Source of the DNA: Marinobacter sp.
Lineage (GTDB): Bacteria; Pseudomonadota; Gammaproteobacteria; Pseudomonadales; Oleiphilaceae
Reading direction: 5' to 3'
Length of the DNA: 64,000 bases
Assembly (NCBI GenBank): GCA_014359475.1
Contig: JACIZI010000003.1
Location: 1-64,000, forward strand
Positions 1 to 10,634 of this stretch are shown in pieces. The number at the start of each line of letters is the position of its first letter. Within the stretch, counting starts at the first letter, position 1. Both the position numbers and the translations under genes were made by a program. A model generated the notes under the pieces. That model worked only from the letters and a program-made list of their open reading frames with translations, was not told the DNA's origin and did not search any database.

Positions 1-61
1 CGGCGCCCCCTAAATCCCGCGGCCCCTTTACGCCCCTGTTCTTGGCGATTTAACCTGGGGG

Positions 62-88
62 GGGGTCTGTCCCGTGGGGACAGACCCC
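62..88. repeat. 12-bp perfect palindrome, REP-like
   Basis: GGGGTCTGTCCC (62-73) and GGGACAGACCCC (77-88) form a perfect 12-bp stem with a GTG loop. No gene in the window abuts it on the left, and no T-run follows, so it looks more like a dispersed REP-type palindrome than a terminator. Similar GGGACAGACCCC palindromes are common between genes in proteobacteria (from memory). The stretch 1-231 holds no gene that I can support. Confidence 0.6.
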
Positions 89-157
89 GCCGATACCTTA
101 GTGACCTTGTCAATGAATGTTCGTGTCGTCCGAAGCCCATTCTTCTTTGGTCTTTAT

Positions 158-226
158 TTCCGTGTCCTTCCGATGGATTCCGTGGGTAAAATTCTTTCCT
201 TTCCGCGTCCTTACGCGGTTTCCGCG
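158..226. repeat. Imperfect TTCCGTG short tandem units at about 10-bp spacing
   Basis: Units close to TTCCGTG begin at 158, 168 and 178 (TTCCGTG, TTCCGAT, TTCCGTG) and again at 201, 211 and 220 (TTCCGCG, TTACGCG, TTCCGCG). The complementary strand reads as CACGGAA-type units, which I recall as a common intergenic motif in proteobacteria. No function is assigned. It lies just past the 3' end of the zinc-ribbon gene. Confidence 0.5.
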
Positions 227-231
227 GCAAA

Positions 232-780
232 TCACTCCTCTTTCTGCGGCCAGCGACTGGTCACCCGCTCGTAGTAGTGGGAGCCACAGGCCTCGCAGGG
301 CTCTATGTGACTGGTGGCGGTCAGGCAACGCATGTGGCCGCAGTTAAGGCAGCGGAACATGCCAGCGGTGGCCACTTCGCCACTGATGTACTGGCCGGGA
401 TCGTGGGGTTCGAGTTTCTGGTTGAGTTCCAAGGTATCCACCCGGGTTTTGTCAGCCACCGACAGAAGCATTTCCTCCAGGCGGTTTTCCAGTAGCGACA
501 GGTCCAACTGCAGCCATTCCTTGAGCCCTTCCCCGGTTTCGTCGACGAAGTGCACCAGATGCTCCAGGTCCCGCTTGAGGTAGGCGCTGAGCAGGTCGAT
601 TTCCTCACGGGTCATTTCCTCGAGTTCGATTTCCACTTCAGCGGCTTCGCGGACTTCGTTTTCCAGGGTCTCCAGGGAGGACTCCTGCAAATCATGGAGC
701 CTGGTTTGCACCCGCTCCAGCATACGGTCGTAGACTTGCAGGGCTTTGCCCGACAGGTGGTTTCTTTCTGGCTCGGTCAT
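232..780 (-). CDS. YbeL-type zinc-ribbon protein (DUF1451 family)
   Basis: 182 residues. The first two thirds are acidic, alpha-helical and Glu-rich. The C-terminal third holds a zinc ribbon, seen as CLNCG and later CEACG, with two CxxC pairs that would bind one zinc. The start at 780 opens MTEPERNHLSGKAL, a typical family beginning. In E. coli the relative ybeL lies beside leuS and lptE, and here leuS is the next gene, divergently read, which supports the family call. Its biochemical role is unknown. The roughly 500 bp between the two genes is filled with structured repeats. Confidence 0.85.
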   Translation of the reverse strand: MTEPERNHLSGKALQVYDRMLERVQTRLHDLQESSLETLENEVREAAEVEIELEEMTREEIDLLSAYLKRDLEHLVHFVDETGEGLKEWLQLDLSLLENRLEEMLLSVADKTRVDTLELNQKLEPHDPGQYISGEVATAGMFRCLNCGHMRCLTATSHIEPCEACGSHYYERVTSRWPQKEE

Positions 781-822
781 ATTTAGTCCTTGTCTGTTTC
801 AGCTTGGGTGCCGGAGCCAGCA

Positions 823-916
823 TCCGGTAGGCCTTGCCGGGACACGCTGTAAATACATCCATGTAAGCTCGACCGCAGCATCCCTGCTGCGGACGGTCCC
901 GGCAAGGCCTACCGGA
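823..916 (+). repeat. Structured intergenic repeat, copy 1
   Basis: A perfect 21-bp inverted repeat (823-843 with 896-916, outer arm TCCGGTAGGCC...) encloses 52 nt. The inside contains the box CATCCATGTAAGCTCG and a hairpin CCGCAGCA/TGCTGCGG with a TCCC loop. The same core, with differently sequenced but again perfectly paired arms, occurs at 45451-45558, and in reverse orientation in 984-1162. No T-run follows, and no protein is encoded. I do not recognise it as a named family. Confidence 0.75.
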
Positions 917-983
917 CACTGTCTCTCAAACCTCCCTGGGGCCTTCACCGACATGAAGGCTTCTCCGGGGCATCCGGGTCGGT

Positions 984-1162
984 GATGGGGAGGGCTTTCC
1001 AGGACTGTAAGCAGCCAGGGATGGCTGCGCCCAAGCCTACATGGGTTCGCCCGAGCGGTTATGAAGCAAAGCTTCATGCGACAGGCGAACGACTGCAATC
1101 TGTGATTGCAGGCCGGACCCCGCAGGGGTGTTCACGGCGGGTCCTGGAAAGCCCTCCCCATC
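984..1162 (-). repeat. Structured intergenic repeat, copy 2 (compound multi-hairpin form)
   Basis: A perfect 22-bp inverted repeat (984-1005 with 1141-1162, GATGGGGAGGGCTTTCC...) closes a 135-nt interior with several further hairpins: GCAGCCA/TGGCTGC (1011-1028), TTCGCC/GGCGAA (1046-1089) enclosing ATGAAGC/GCTTCAT (1061-1077), CTGCAATC/GATTGCAG (1093-1111) and CCCC/GGGG (1118-1128). Read on the minus strand, the first part matches the CCATGTA...GCT box and CATCCCTG loop of copies 1 and 3. Just upstream, CACCGAC/GTCGGTG (946-952 with 978-984) gives another stem. Together with copy 1 this fills most of the 781-1289 gap. Confidence 0.7.
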
Positions 1163-1223
1163 GCCGGCCCTTTCCCTAGCTTAAGTCTGGCACACTTTGG
1201 CGCTTTGCACAGGCTACCTGTAA

Positions 1224-3883
<2,660 letters not shown>

Positions 3884-3884
<1 letters not shown>

Positions 3885-4444
3885 TGATTCGATCTGCGCA
3901 CCGCTCCATAGCCTGGGCTTTAATCGCCCTGAGCGTTCTGCTCACCGGTTGCGGTTTTGCACTTCGTGGTACCCAGCAGGTACCTGCGGCACTTCAGCCG
4001 CTCGCGGTGGATTGTGGCAATGTGCCCGGCGGACTTTGCCAGTCCCTGAAGGAACAACTGACACTCAATGGTGTGACCGTCATCGGCCCTACGCAGGCGG
4101 ATTATCTGCTCCGGCTCAGCAGTTTTGACCGGCAGCGCCGCACCTCAGCTATCACCACCACAGCCGCAGCGGCGGAATACACCTTGCGCCACAGTGTGGC
4201 GTTGCAGGTTGTCACCCGCGACCGGATTCCGCTGATCGAACCGGCTACCCTGTCCGCTGTGGAGGCCTACCGCTACGATGAGACCAATGTACTGGCCAAG
4301 CGCCGGGAAGAAGCGGCACTGGAACAACAGCTCTATAACCGCCTGAGCCAGCAAATCATCTTCCGCCTGGCTCCCCTGACCGAAGCACGTATCCGCGCAA
4401 TGCGGGAACAGTACGAGGCCCGACAACCGGAGTCGCGGCCATGA
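3884..4444 (+). CDS. lptE: LPS-assembly lipoprotein LptE
   Basis: 186 residues. LptE is the outer-membrane lipoprotein that plugs the LptD barrel and helps insert lipopolysaccharide into the outer leaflet. The N-terminus has a basic start, a hydrophobic stretch and the lipobox LLTGC with the lipidated Cys at residue 23, followed by GFALRGT, the usual mature LptE start. Its start overlaps the leuS stop by 1 nt (TGATG) and its end overlaps the holA start by 4 nt (ATGA), so translation is probably coupled. The C-terminal region is charged and helical, as in other family members. Confidence 0.93.
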
Positions 4445-5448
4445 AAGCCAAACCCGGGGAACTACCCCAGCTGCTGAAAAAACGCATTGCACCGGTCTAC
4501 CTGGTTTCCGGCGACGAGCCGCTGCTGGTGCAGGAATGCTGTGACCAGATTCGCCAGGCAGCAAAAGAGGCGGGGTTCGCTGACCGTATCACCTTCCATG
4601 CAGACAACCATTTCGACTGGAACCGGCTGGGAGAGGAACTCGGTGCCATGTCTCTGTTCGCCGAGAAACGGCGGATTGAGGTGCAACTGCCGACCGGAAA
4701 ACTCGGCAGTGGCAGGGATCTCATGGAGCGGACCCTCGAGTCTCCACCAGAGGATACCGTGCTGCTGATCATCAGCGCACGACTGGATGCCGCTGAAACC
4801 CGCCGCAAATGGTATAAAGCCCTGCAGGCCAAGGGTGTACACATCCCGGTCTGGCCCATCGAACCGGACCAGTTTCCCCGGTGGTTACAGCAACGGGCCG
4901 GCATGCGCGGCCTTACCCTGACCCGGGGAGCCCTGCAAATGCTGGCAGAGCGCCTGGAAGGCAATCTGCTGGCAGCCAGCCAGGAGATTGAACGCCTGGC
5001 ATTGCTCAGTGGCGACGGCACTGTAGACGAAGAAACCGTGGAGCAGGCAGTACAGGACAGCTCCCGCTTCAATATCTTCGAGCTGGGCACGGAACTTCTG
5101 CGGGGCCGCACCGCCCACGCCCGCAAGATCATCAGCGTTCTGCAGCTGGAAGGCGAAAACCCGCTCGGATTCCTGTCGGTATTCACCCGGGATGTCGGCC
5201 TCACCCTGGAGCTGCATCAGGCCATGGCAAAGCGGGAGGCAAGCACCGGATTCCTCAAGCAAAAAGGGGTATTCCAGCTGCAGCGGGCCAAAGCCATCGA
5301 AAGTGCCGCGCGGCGACTCAGTTCCGACCAGCTGCAGCAGGCCCTGTGCCTGTGCAGCGATGCGGATCGTTCAGCCAAGGGCTTGGGGCGCACCGGAGCC
5401 TGGCATCATCTGAACGACCTGGCGACACTTTTTGGCGGCCACCACTGA
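4441..5448 (+). CDS. holA: DNA polymerase III, delta subunit
   Basis: 335 residues, the usual HolA length. Delta is the clamp-loader subunit that opens the beta sliding clamp. N-terminal sequence MKAKPGELPQLLKKRIAPVY followed by LVSGDEPLL is characteristic: the AAA+-like domain keeps the SGDEPLL segment but has no working Walker A. The middle carries RxxGMRGLTLTRGAL and the helical C-terminal collar domain follows. Third gene of the leuS-lptE-holA unit, a gene order conserved in gammaproteobacteria. Confidence 0.95.
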   Translation: MKAKPGELPQLLKKRIAPVYLVSGDEPLLVQECCDQIRQAAKEAGFADRITFHADNHFDWNRLGEELGAMSLFAEKRRIEVQLPTGKLGSGRDLMERTLESPPEDTVLLIISARLDAAETRRKWYKALQAKGVHIPVWPIEPDQFPRWLQQRAGMRGLTLTRGALQMLAERLEGNLLAASQEIERLALLSGDGTVDEETVEQAVQDSSRFNIFELGTELLRGRTAHARKIISVLQLEGENPLGFLSVFTRDVGLTLELHQAMAKREASTGFLKQKGVFQLQRAKAIESAARRLSSDQLQQALCLCSDADRSAKGLGRTGAWHHLNDLATLFGGHH

Positions 5449-5476
5449 TTCAGATCAAATCTCCTCTTCCAGGCTA

Positions 5477-5508
5477 TTGACAGTTTTTTACGTTCGGGCG
5501 CATTGTAT
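5477..5508 (+). promoter_or_regulatory. Possible sigma70 promoter for the small coiled-coil gene
   Basis: A perfect -35 TTGACA (5477-5482) lies 63 nt upstream of the start codon at 5545. The -10 is poorer: CATTGT at 5501-5506 with an 18-nt spacer, or TTGTAT at 5503-5508. It lies between holA and a gene with an exceptionally strong ribosome-binding site, which makes independent transcription likely. Confidence 0.45.
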
Positions 5509-5544
5509 GGGCACGATCACTAATAGGTGAAGGAGGTGCTAAAA

Positions 5545-5808
5545 ATGAGTTTTCAGGAAGACTTCAACAAACTCTCCGATAAAATCCGTCAGTATCGTGA
5601 CGAGGCCAAGGTCCGGATGCATCTGGCTGGCCAGGAGGCAAAAGACGAATGGGAAGAGCTGGAGCAGGACTGGGAGCGCTTTCGCGGCAAGCTCAATAAC
5701 ATCGCGCACGAAGCAGAGGAATCCAGCCAGGAAGCCAGGGAGCATGCCCGCAAGCTGGGAGAAAGCCTCCGGGAAGGCTACGAGAAAATTCGTAACCGCT
5801 TAAAATAA
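5545..5808 (+). CDS. Small charged coiled-coil protein, function unknown
   Basis: 87 residues from ATG 5545 (MSFQEDFNKLSDKI). This start is chosen because a near-perfect Shine-Dalgarno, AGGAGG, at 5531-5536 sits 8 nt ahead; the GTG at 5527 would place the SD inside the gene. The protein is almost entirely charged and helical, rich in Glu, Lys, Arg and Ala with heptad-like spacing, and has no signal peptide or membrane segment. That pattern is common to small stress-related or apolipoprotein-like proteins, but I cannot assign a family. A stem-loop follows at 5847-5872. Confidence 0.75.
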   Translation: MSFQEDFNKLSDKIRQYRDEAKVRMHLAGQEAKDEWEELEQDWERFRGKLNNIAHEAEESSQEAREHARKLGESLREGYEKIRNRLK

Positions 5809-5846
5809 TCATAAATTGCTGACGGAAGTCACGTATTGGATGCCTG

Positions 5847-5872
5847 CACAGGACACGCTTCCGTGTTCTGTG
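5847..5872 (+). terminator. Stem-loop downstream of the coiled-coil gene, possible terminator
   Basis: CACAGGACACG (5847-5857) pairs with CGTGTTCTGTG (5862-5872) across a CTTC loop, an 11-bp stem with one G.U pair. There is no clear T-run, so termination could be weak or the hairpin may protect the 3' end. Confidence 0.45.
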
Positions 5873-6009
5873 CCATACTTTGCCAAGAACAGACCAAGCG
5901 CCATTTATGCAGTTACGCAATAATGGATGGCACTCTCAGGGCAAACTTCAGCCCATAAGGATCAGGCGCTTTTGTAGTACATTTGTAGCACACCAGGTGT
6001 AAAAGGCGC

Positions 6010-6648
6010 ATGAAAAACTCCCGACGTATTGCATTATCCGCTTTCGCCCTCCTGGCCATACCGGTTCTCGTGATTGGTCAGAACACCCGATTTACGGATC
6101 CGGACACTGTGATCCGCGATCACTTCTGGGGCGACCTGTATGCGCAGGGCGGCAACTCTTTTTTTTGCAATCACCCGTTCGCATCCAGGGGCTTTACGCT
6201 GACTGCGGGGTATGTCTACCCCATGGCCGAGGTCCGCCGCGAACTTAAATGCGGCACCGCCAGTCAATGCCTGGACAATAACGCCTACCGCCAGATCGCC
6301 TCCGACCTGCATAATATCGTGCCAGTGAACACCCGAATCGAAATGAAACGGCGCAACGCCCGGTTTAATTACCTGCCGACCGCACAGCCCAACAATGAAT
6401 GCGGCATCAAGACGAGTGGGCAGTTTGTGGAACCTCCGACCCATGCCAAGGGGGACGTCGCCCGTACCGTGGCTTACATGGTGAGCACTTACAACCTTCC
6501 CTGGGCAGGCACGAAGGAAATTTTCCATAACTGGAACCGGATCGACCCACCGGATGACAAGGAGCTGGCCCGACACAATCGCATTGCCGATATTCAGGGC
6601 AACCGCAACCCGTTCATGGACAATCCCGGACGCGTCGATACGCTCTGA
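6010..6648 (+). CDS. Endonuclease I family exported protein, catalytic motif altered
   Basis: 212 residues. N-terminal signal peptide MKNSRRIALSAFALLAIPVL with likely cleavage after VIG. The C-terminal half matches periplasmic or secreted endonuclease I (EndA/Vvn): SDLHNIVPVN...RRNARF, then a stretch ending RIADIQGNRNPFMDNP, the family hallmark. Family members normally carry E-H-V-V-P upstream, with the catalytic His. Here the aligned segment reads GYVYPMAEVRRELKCG, so the His and Glu appear replaced. It may be inactive or use different chemistry. The start is preceded by AAAAGG. It faces an acyl-CoA dehydrogenase and shares a terminator with it. Confidence 0.8.
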   Translation: MKNSRRIALSAFALLAIPVLVIGQNTRFTDPDTVIRDHFWGDLYAQGGNSFFCNHPFASRGFTLTAGYVYPMAEVRRELKCGTASQCLDNNAYRQIASDLHNIVPVNTRIEMKRRNARFNYLPTAQPNNECGIKTSGQFVEPPTHAKGDVARTVAYMVSTYNLPWAGTKEIFHNWNRIDPPDDKELARHNRIADIQGNRNPFMDNPGRVDTL

Positions 6649-6665
6649 AACCGATGAGCTAACAC

Positions 6666-6697
6666 AAAAAAGCCGGTCCCGAGGGACCGGCTTTTTT
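6666..6697. terminator. Bidirectional intrinsic terminator
   Basis: AGCCGGTCCC (6671-6680), loop GAG, and GGACCGGCT with a following T-run to 6697. A-rich sequence on the left makes it work for both the endonuclease-like gene and the leftward acyl-CoA dehydrogenase gene ending at 6717. Confidence 0.9.
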
Positions 6698-6716
6698 GAT
6701 GCCGTGGGGCGTGACC

Positions 6717-8507
6717 TCAGAATTCATCCGCGGTCAGTGCCATCATGGACTCACTACCACTGCGGACAGCTTCCGCCAGTGACACAGTCTTCGGCAGCAG
6801 ACGCTGATAATAGAATCGTGCCGTTTTCAGTTTGCCGGTGTAGAAGCCGGATGTGTCACCTTCCGCCCTGGGTGCGGCCGCCTTTACCATGCGCGCCCAC
6901 ATGTAGGCGAGTGCAGTCAGGCCAAACAAATCCAGGTAATCGACAGAGGCGGCACCGGCGGCATTGGCGTCGTCCCCCGCCTGACCCAGCACATGCTCGG
7001 TCACGTCGGACAGACGCTCTAACGCCGCGGCCAGTGGCTCCAGGAACGGCTTGAGGCTTTCTTCATCCCGGTTTTCCTCGATGAAGCTGGCCACATCATC
7101 GGCAAACAGCTCAAACAGCTTGCCCTGGCTGCCGACCACCTTTCGACCCATCAGATCCAGCGCCTGGATACCATTGGCACCCTCGTAAATCTGCGTAATC
7201 CGGCAATCACGAACCAGCTGCTCCTGGCCCCATTCACGGATAAAGCCGTGGCCACCGAACACCTGCTGACCGATGATGCAGCTCTCCAGCCCACGATCGG
7301 TCAGGAACGCCTTGGCCACCGGAGTCAACAGGGCCACCATGCCGTCACCCTTCTTGCGCAGCTCTTCTTCATCGCAGAACTTGGCGATATCCAGCCAGCT
7401 GGCAACGTAGGTGGAGAAGGCACGACCACCTTCCACATAGCTCTTCATGGTCAGCAGCATGCGCCGAACGTCCGGATGAACCAGAATCGGGTCAGCCACC
7501 TTTTCCTTCTCCTGGGGACCAGTCGGAGCTCGGCTTTGCAGACGCTCCATGGCGTATTCCCGGGCACTCTGCAGCGACGCTTCGGCAGCGCCCACGCCCT
7601 GGATACCCACGCCCAGGCGCTCGTAGTTCATCATGGTGAACATCGCCGCCAGGCCCTTGTTCGGCTCACCGACCAACCAGCCTTTGGCACCGTCAAAGTT
7701 CATCACACAGGTGGCAGAGCCCTTGATACCCATTTTCTTCTCGATGGAGCCACAGCTGAAGCTGTTACGCTCACCCAGGGAACCATCCTCATTCACCAGG
7801 AACTTGGGCACCAGGAACAGGGAAATACCCTTGGGACCCTTGGGTGCATCCGGAAGTTTGGCCAGCACAAAGTGGATAATATTCTCCGCCATGTCATGCT
7901 CGCCCCAGGTGATGAAAATCTTGGTGCCTGTGACACTGCAGGAGTCATCACCATTCGGCTCAGCCTTGGTACGGATGATGCCAAGATCGGTGCCGGCATG
8001 CGGCTCGGTGAGGTCCATGGAACCGGACCAGACACCGGAATAGAGATTCGGCAGGTATTTCTCTTTCAGCTCCTGGCTACCATGGGCATTCAGTGCCAGC
8101 GCAGCACCGGCAGTCAACATCGGGGCCAGGCCAAATGCCATATTGGCACCCTGCATCATCTCTTCGAACTGGGCCACCAGGGTCTTGGGCATGCCCATAC
8201 CACCGAACTCCGGGCTACCACCCAGACCGTTCCAGCCGCCCTCAACAATCGTCTGGTAGGCTTCCTTGAAACCTTCCGGACTGGTTACTTCGCCATCTTT
8301 CCACTGGCAACCCTGCTCATCGCCCTCACGGCTGATCGGGGCCAGAACGCCAGCGCTGATCTTGCCGGCTTCTTCCAGAATGGCATCTGCCGTTTCCGGA
8401 TCCACATTCTCTGCCAGCCGGGGCATGGAGGCCCACAACGCCGGCGCATCGAATACTTCGTTCAGGACAAAACGCATGTCACGCAACGGTGCCTGATAGT
8501 CAGCCAT
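6717..8507 (-). CDS. Acyl-CoA dehydrogenase, long four-domain type
   Basis: 596 residues. A flavin enzyme that oxidises an acyl-CoA to the trans-2-enoyl-CoA. It opens with the short N-terminal region typical of the 590-600-residue type (MADYQAPLRDMRFVLNEVFD), then the helical domain, the FAD/substrate signature LTEPHAGTDLG around residue 165, the C-terminal helical bundle and a terminal extension ending in SMMALTADEF. The substrate cannot be read from sequence; members are annotated as fatty acyl-CoA or methylthiopropionyl-CoA dehydrogenases. The paralogue at 8723-10519 lies upstream in the same direction, separated by a terminator, so the two are probably transcribed separately. Confidence 0.92.
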   Translation of the reverse strand: MADYQAPLRDMRFVLNEVFDAPALWASMPRLAENVDPETADAILEEAGKISAGVLAPISREGDEQGCQWKDGEVTSPEGFKEAYQTIVEGGWNGLGGSPEFGGMGMPKTLVAQFEEMMQGANMAFGLAPMLTAGAALALNAHGSQELKEKYLPNLYSGVWSGSMDLTEPHAGTDLGIIRTKAEPNGDDSCSVTGTKIFITWGEHDMAENIIHFVLAKLPDAPKGPKGISLFLVPKFLVNEDGSLGERNSFSCGSIEKKMGIKGSATCVMNFDGAKGWLVGEPNKGLAAMFTMMNYERLGVGIQGVGAAEASLQSAREYAMERLQSRAPTGPQEKEKVADPILVHPDVRRMLLTMKSYVEGGRAFSTYVASWLDIAKFCDEEELRKKGDGMVALLTPVAKAFLTDRGLESCIIGQQVFGGHGFIREWGQEQLVRDCRITQIYEGANGIQALDLMGRKVVGSQGKLFELFADDVASFIEENRDEESLKPFLEPLAAALERLSDVTEHVLGQAGDDANAAGAASVDYLDLFGLTALAYMWARMVKAAAPRAEGDTSGFYTGKLKTARFYYQRLLPKTVSLAEAVRSGSESMMALTADEF

Positions 8508-8642
8508 CTGCTCATTCTCCAGAAATCTGTCAGTTGTCCGGGGCTCGCCTTCCCAAAAACAGCGGCGGCAGCCCCATGCCCAGTGTGTCCAAAGGGTTGT
8601 CGGGGACCGGTACTCCGGCCACCCGGAATTTTTGTGGGCGCT

Positions 8643-8671
8643 ATTCTACCCTAAACCGGGGCTTATCTCAT
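8643..8671 (-). promoter_or_regulatory. Possible sigma70 promoter for the downstream acyl-CoA dehydrogenase
   Basis: On the minus strand, TAGAAT (8643-8648) lies 17 nt after ATGAGA (8666-8671). It sits just after the terminator of the upstream dehydrogenase and about 135 nt before the start at 8507. I see no PsrA-like box here, unlike at the other paralogue. Confidence 0.35.
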
Positions 8672-8672
8672 G

Positions 8673-8707
8673 AAAAAAGCCCGCGCTCATGCGAGGCGGG
8701 CTTTTTT
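8673..8707. terminator. Intrinsic terminator between the two acyl-CoA dehydrogenases
   Basis: AGCCCGC (8678-8684) pairs with GCGGGCT (8696-8702), flanked by six A on one side and T8702-8707 on the other. It lies 16 nt past the stop of the leftward gene at 8723, so it ends that transcript. Confidence 0.9.
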
Positions 8708-8722
8708 CTGAACCGGCAGCCC

Positions 8723-10519
8723 TCAGAAGGCGAAGGCTTCTTCCGGCATGTCCAGCAGGCTGTCGGAGCCGGCCAGCATCATTTCTGCGTGGCCCTTGGC
8801 CCGGGGCAGCATACGCTTGAAGTAGAAGCGCGCAGTCTGAACCTTGGCGTTGTAGAACATTTCCTCGGAAGTGCCCTCTGCCATCTTGTCCAGAGCCACC
8901 TTGGCCATGCGGGCCCACAGGTAGGCGAATACCGCGTAACCGGAGTACATCAGGTAGTCCACGGAAGCCGCGCCAACTTCTTCGCGGTTCTTCATGGCGG
9001 TCATACCGATCTTCGTGGTCAGGTCGCCCCACTCCTTGTTGATCGCTGCCAGCGGCTCAACAAATTCCTTCAGCTGCTCGTTATCTGCGTTTTCCTTGCA
9101 GAATACGTGCACCTGCCTGGTGAAGCGCTTCAGGGATTCACCCTGGGTCATCAGAACCTTACGGCCCAGCAGGTCCAGCGCCTGGATGCCGGTGGTGCCT
9201 TCGTAGATCATACCGATACGGGCATCCCGCACGTTCTGTTCCATGCCCCACTCGGAGATGAAGCCGTGACCACCGAATACCTGCATACCCAGGTTGGCGG
9301 ATTCGAAACCGATTTCAGTCAGGAACGCCTTGGCGATCGGAGTCAGGAAGCCCAGCAGTGCGTCGGCTTCTTTCTTCTCTTCCTCGGTTTTGCCACTGTG
9401 GACCACGTCAGCCTGCTGTGCAGCGAGGTAAACCAGTGCACGGGCACCTTCCGCAATAGCCTTCTGGCTCAGCAGCATGCGACGTACGTCCGGATGCACG
9501 ATGATCGGGTCAGCAATGCCGTCCGGGTTCTTCGGACCGCTCAGGGAACGCATCGCCAGACGCTCTTTGGCGTAGGCCAGGGAACCCTGGAAGCCCAGCT
9601 CGGCAGCACCCAGACCCTGGATGGCAGTACCGATACGGGCGGTGTTCATGAAGGTGAACATGCAGTTCAGGCCCTTGTTCTCCGGCCCGATCAACCAGCC
9701 CTTGGCACCGTCAAAGTTCATCACACAGGTGGCGTTACCGTGGATACCCATCTTGTGCTCCAGGGAGCCACAGGAAACCGCGTTACGCTCACCGGAAGAA
9801 CCGTCTTCATTCGGCAGGTTCTTGGGTACGATGAACAGGGAAATACCCTTGGTGCCTTCCGGTGCGCCCGGCAGACGCGCCAGGACGATGTGGACGATGT
9901 TCTCGGCCATGTCGTGTTCACCGGCAGAGATAAAGATCTTGGTGCCGGTGATGCTGTAGGAACCGTCGGAATTCGGCTCAGCTTTGGAACGCAGAGTGCC
10001 CAGGTCAGAACCACAGTGCGGCTCGGTCAGACACATGGTGCCAGTCCACTCGCCGCTGATCAGCTTGGTCAGGTAGGTCTGTTTCTGCTCTTCGCTGCCG
10101 TGCTCTTCGATGGTGTTAGTGGCACCGTGGCTCAGGCCCGGGTACATACCCCAGGACCAGTTGGCAGTACCTACCATTTCACTCATTACCAGGCTCAGGG
10201 AGTGGGGCAGGCCCTGACCGCCGTAGTTGGGATCCGCAGCCATGGACGGCCAGCCGCCTTCAACGTACTGCTGGTAGGCTTCCTTGAAGCCGGTCGGAGT
10301 CTTGACACCCTCTTCACTCCAGGTGCAGCCTTCCCGGTCCCCCACCTGGTTCAGCGGAGACAGCACCTGCTCACAGAATTTTGCGCCTTCCCCGATAATG
10401 GCATCCACCATATCCGGCGTAGCGTCTTCCGCACCGATGTTGGCGTAGTGCTGCTCGCTGTCCAGCAGCTCGTTCATTACAAACTTGATGTCCCGCAGGG
10501 GCGCTTTGTATTCAGGCAT
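8723..10519 (-). CDS. Acyl-CoA dehydrogenase, long four-domain type (paralogue)
   Basis: 598 residues from ATG 10519 (MPEYKAPLRDIKFVMNELLD), chosen over an upstream ATG at 10570 because GAGGTGG lies 6 nt before it and the protein then aligns with its neighbour. Same architecture: N-terminal region, helical domain, LTEPHCGSDLG signature around residue 168, C-terminal bundle and an extension ending SLLDMPEEAFAF. It catalyses the first step of beta-oxidation of an unidentified acyl-CoA. The promoter region carries a PsrA-like site, which points to induction by long-chain fatty acids. It is clearly homologous to 6717-8507, an old tandem duplication. Confidence 0.93.
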   Translation of the reverse strand: MPEYKAPLRDIKFVMNELLDSEQHYANIGAEDATPDMVDAIIGEGAKFCEQVLSPLNQVGDREGCTWSEEGVKTPTGFKEAYQQYVEGGWPSMAADPNYGGQGLPHSLSLVMSEMVGTANWSWGMYPGLSHGATNTIEEHGSEEQKQTYLTKLISGEWTGTMCLTEPHCGSDLGTLRSKAEPNSDGSYSITGTKIFISAGEHDMAENIVHIVLARLPGAPEGTKGISLFIVPKNLPNEDGSSGERNAVSCGSLEHKMGIHGNATCVMNFDGAKGWLIGPENKGLNCMFTFMNTARIGTAIQGLGAAELGFQGSLAYAKERLAMRSLSGPKNPDGIADPIIVHPDVRRMLLSQKAIAEGARALVYLAAQQADVVHSGKTEEEKKEADALLGFLTPIAKAFLTEIGFESANLGMQVFGGHGFISEWGMEQNVRDARIGMIYEGTTGIQALDLLGRKVLMTQGESLKRFTRQVHVFCKENADNEQLKEFVEPLAAINKEWGDLTTKIGMTAMKNREEVGAASVDYLMYSGYAVFAYLWARMAKVALDKMAEGTSEEMFYNAKVQTARFYFKRMLPRAKGHAEMMLAGSDSLLDMPEEAFAF

Positions 10520-10634
10520 GGAATCCACCTCAGGTTTTCGGTCAGGACTGCAACTCAGGCCGCAGTGCAATTGCCTTGGGGTTTACTTGGTATGCGCAGC
10601 ACAGACGCGCTACGGCACAATTAAACGGGTGTTT

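Noticed and set aside
8489-10624. Long plus-strand open frame of 711 codons opposite the acyl-CoA dehydrogenases
   Set aside because: It is the antisense shadow of two clear acyl-CoA dehydrogenase genes in GC-rich DNA; it crosses both genes and the terminator between them and has no domain of its own.
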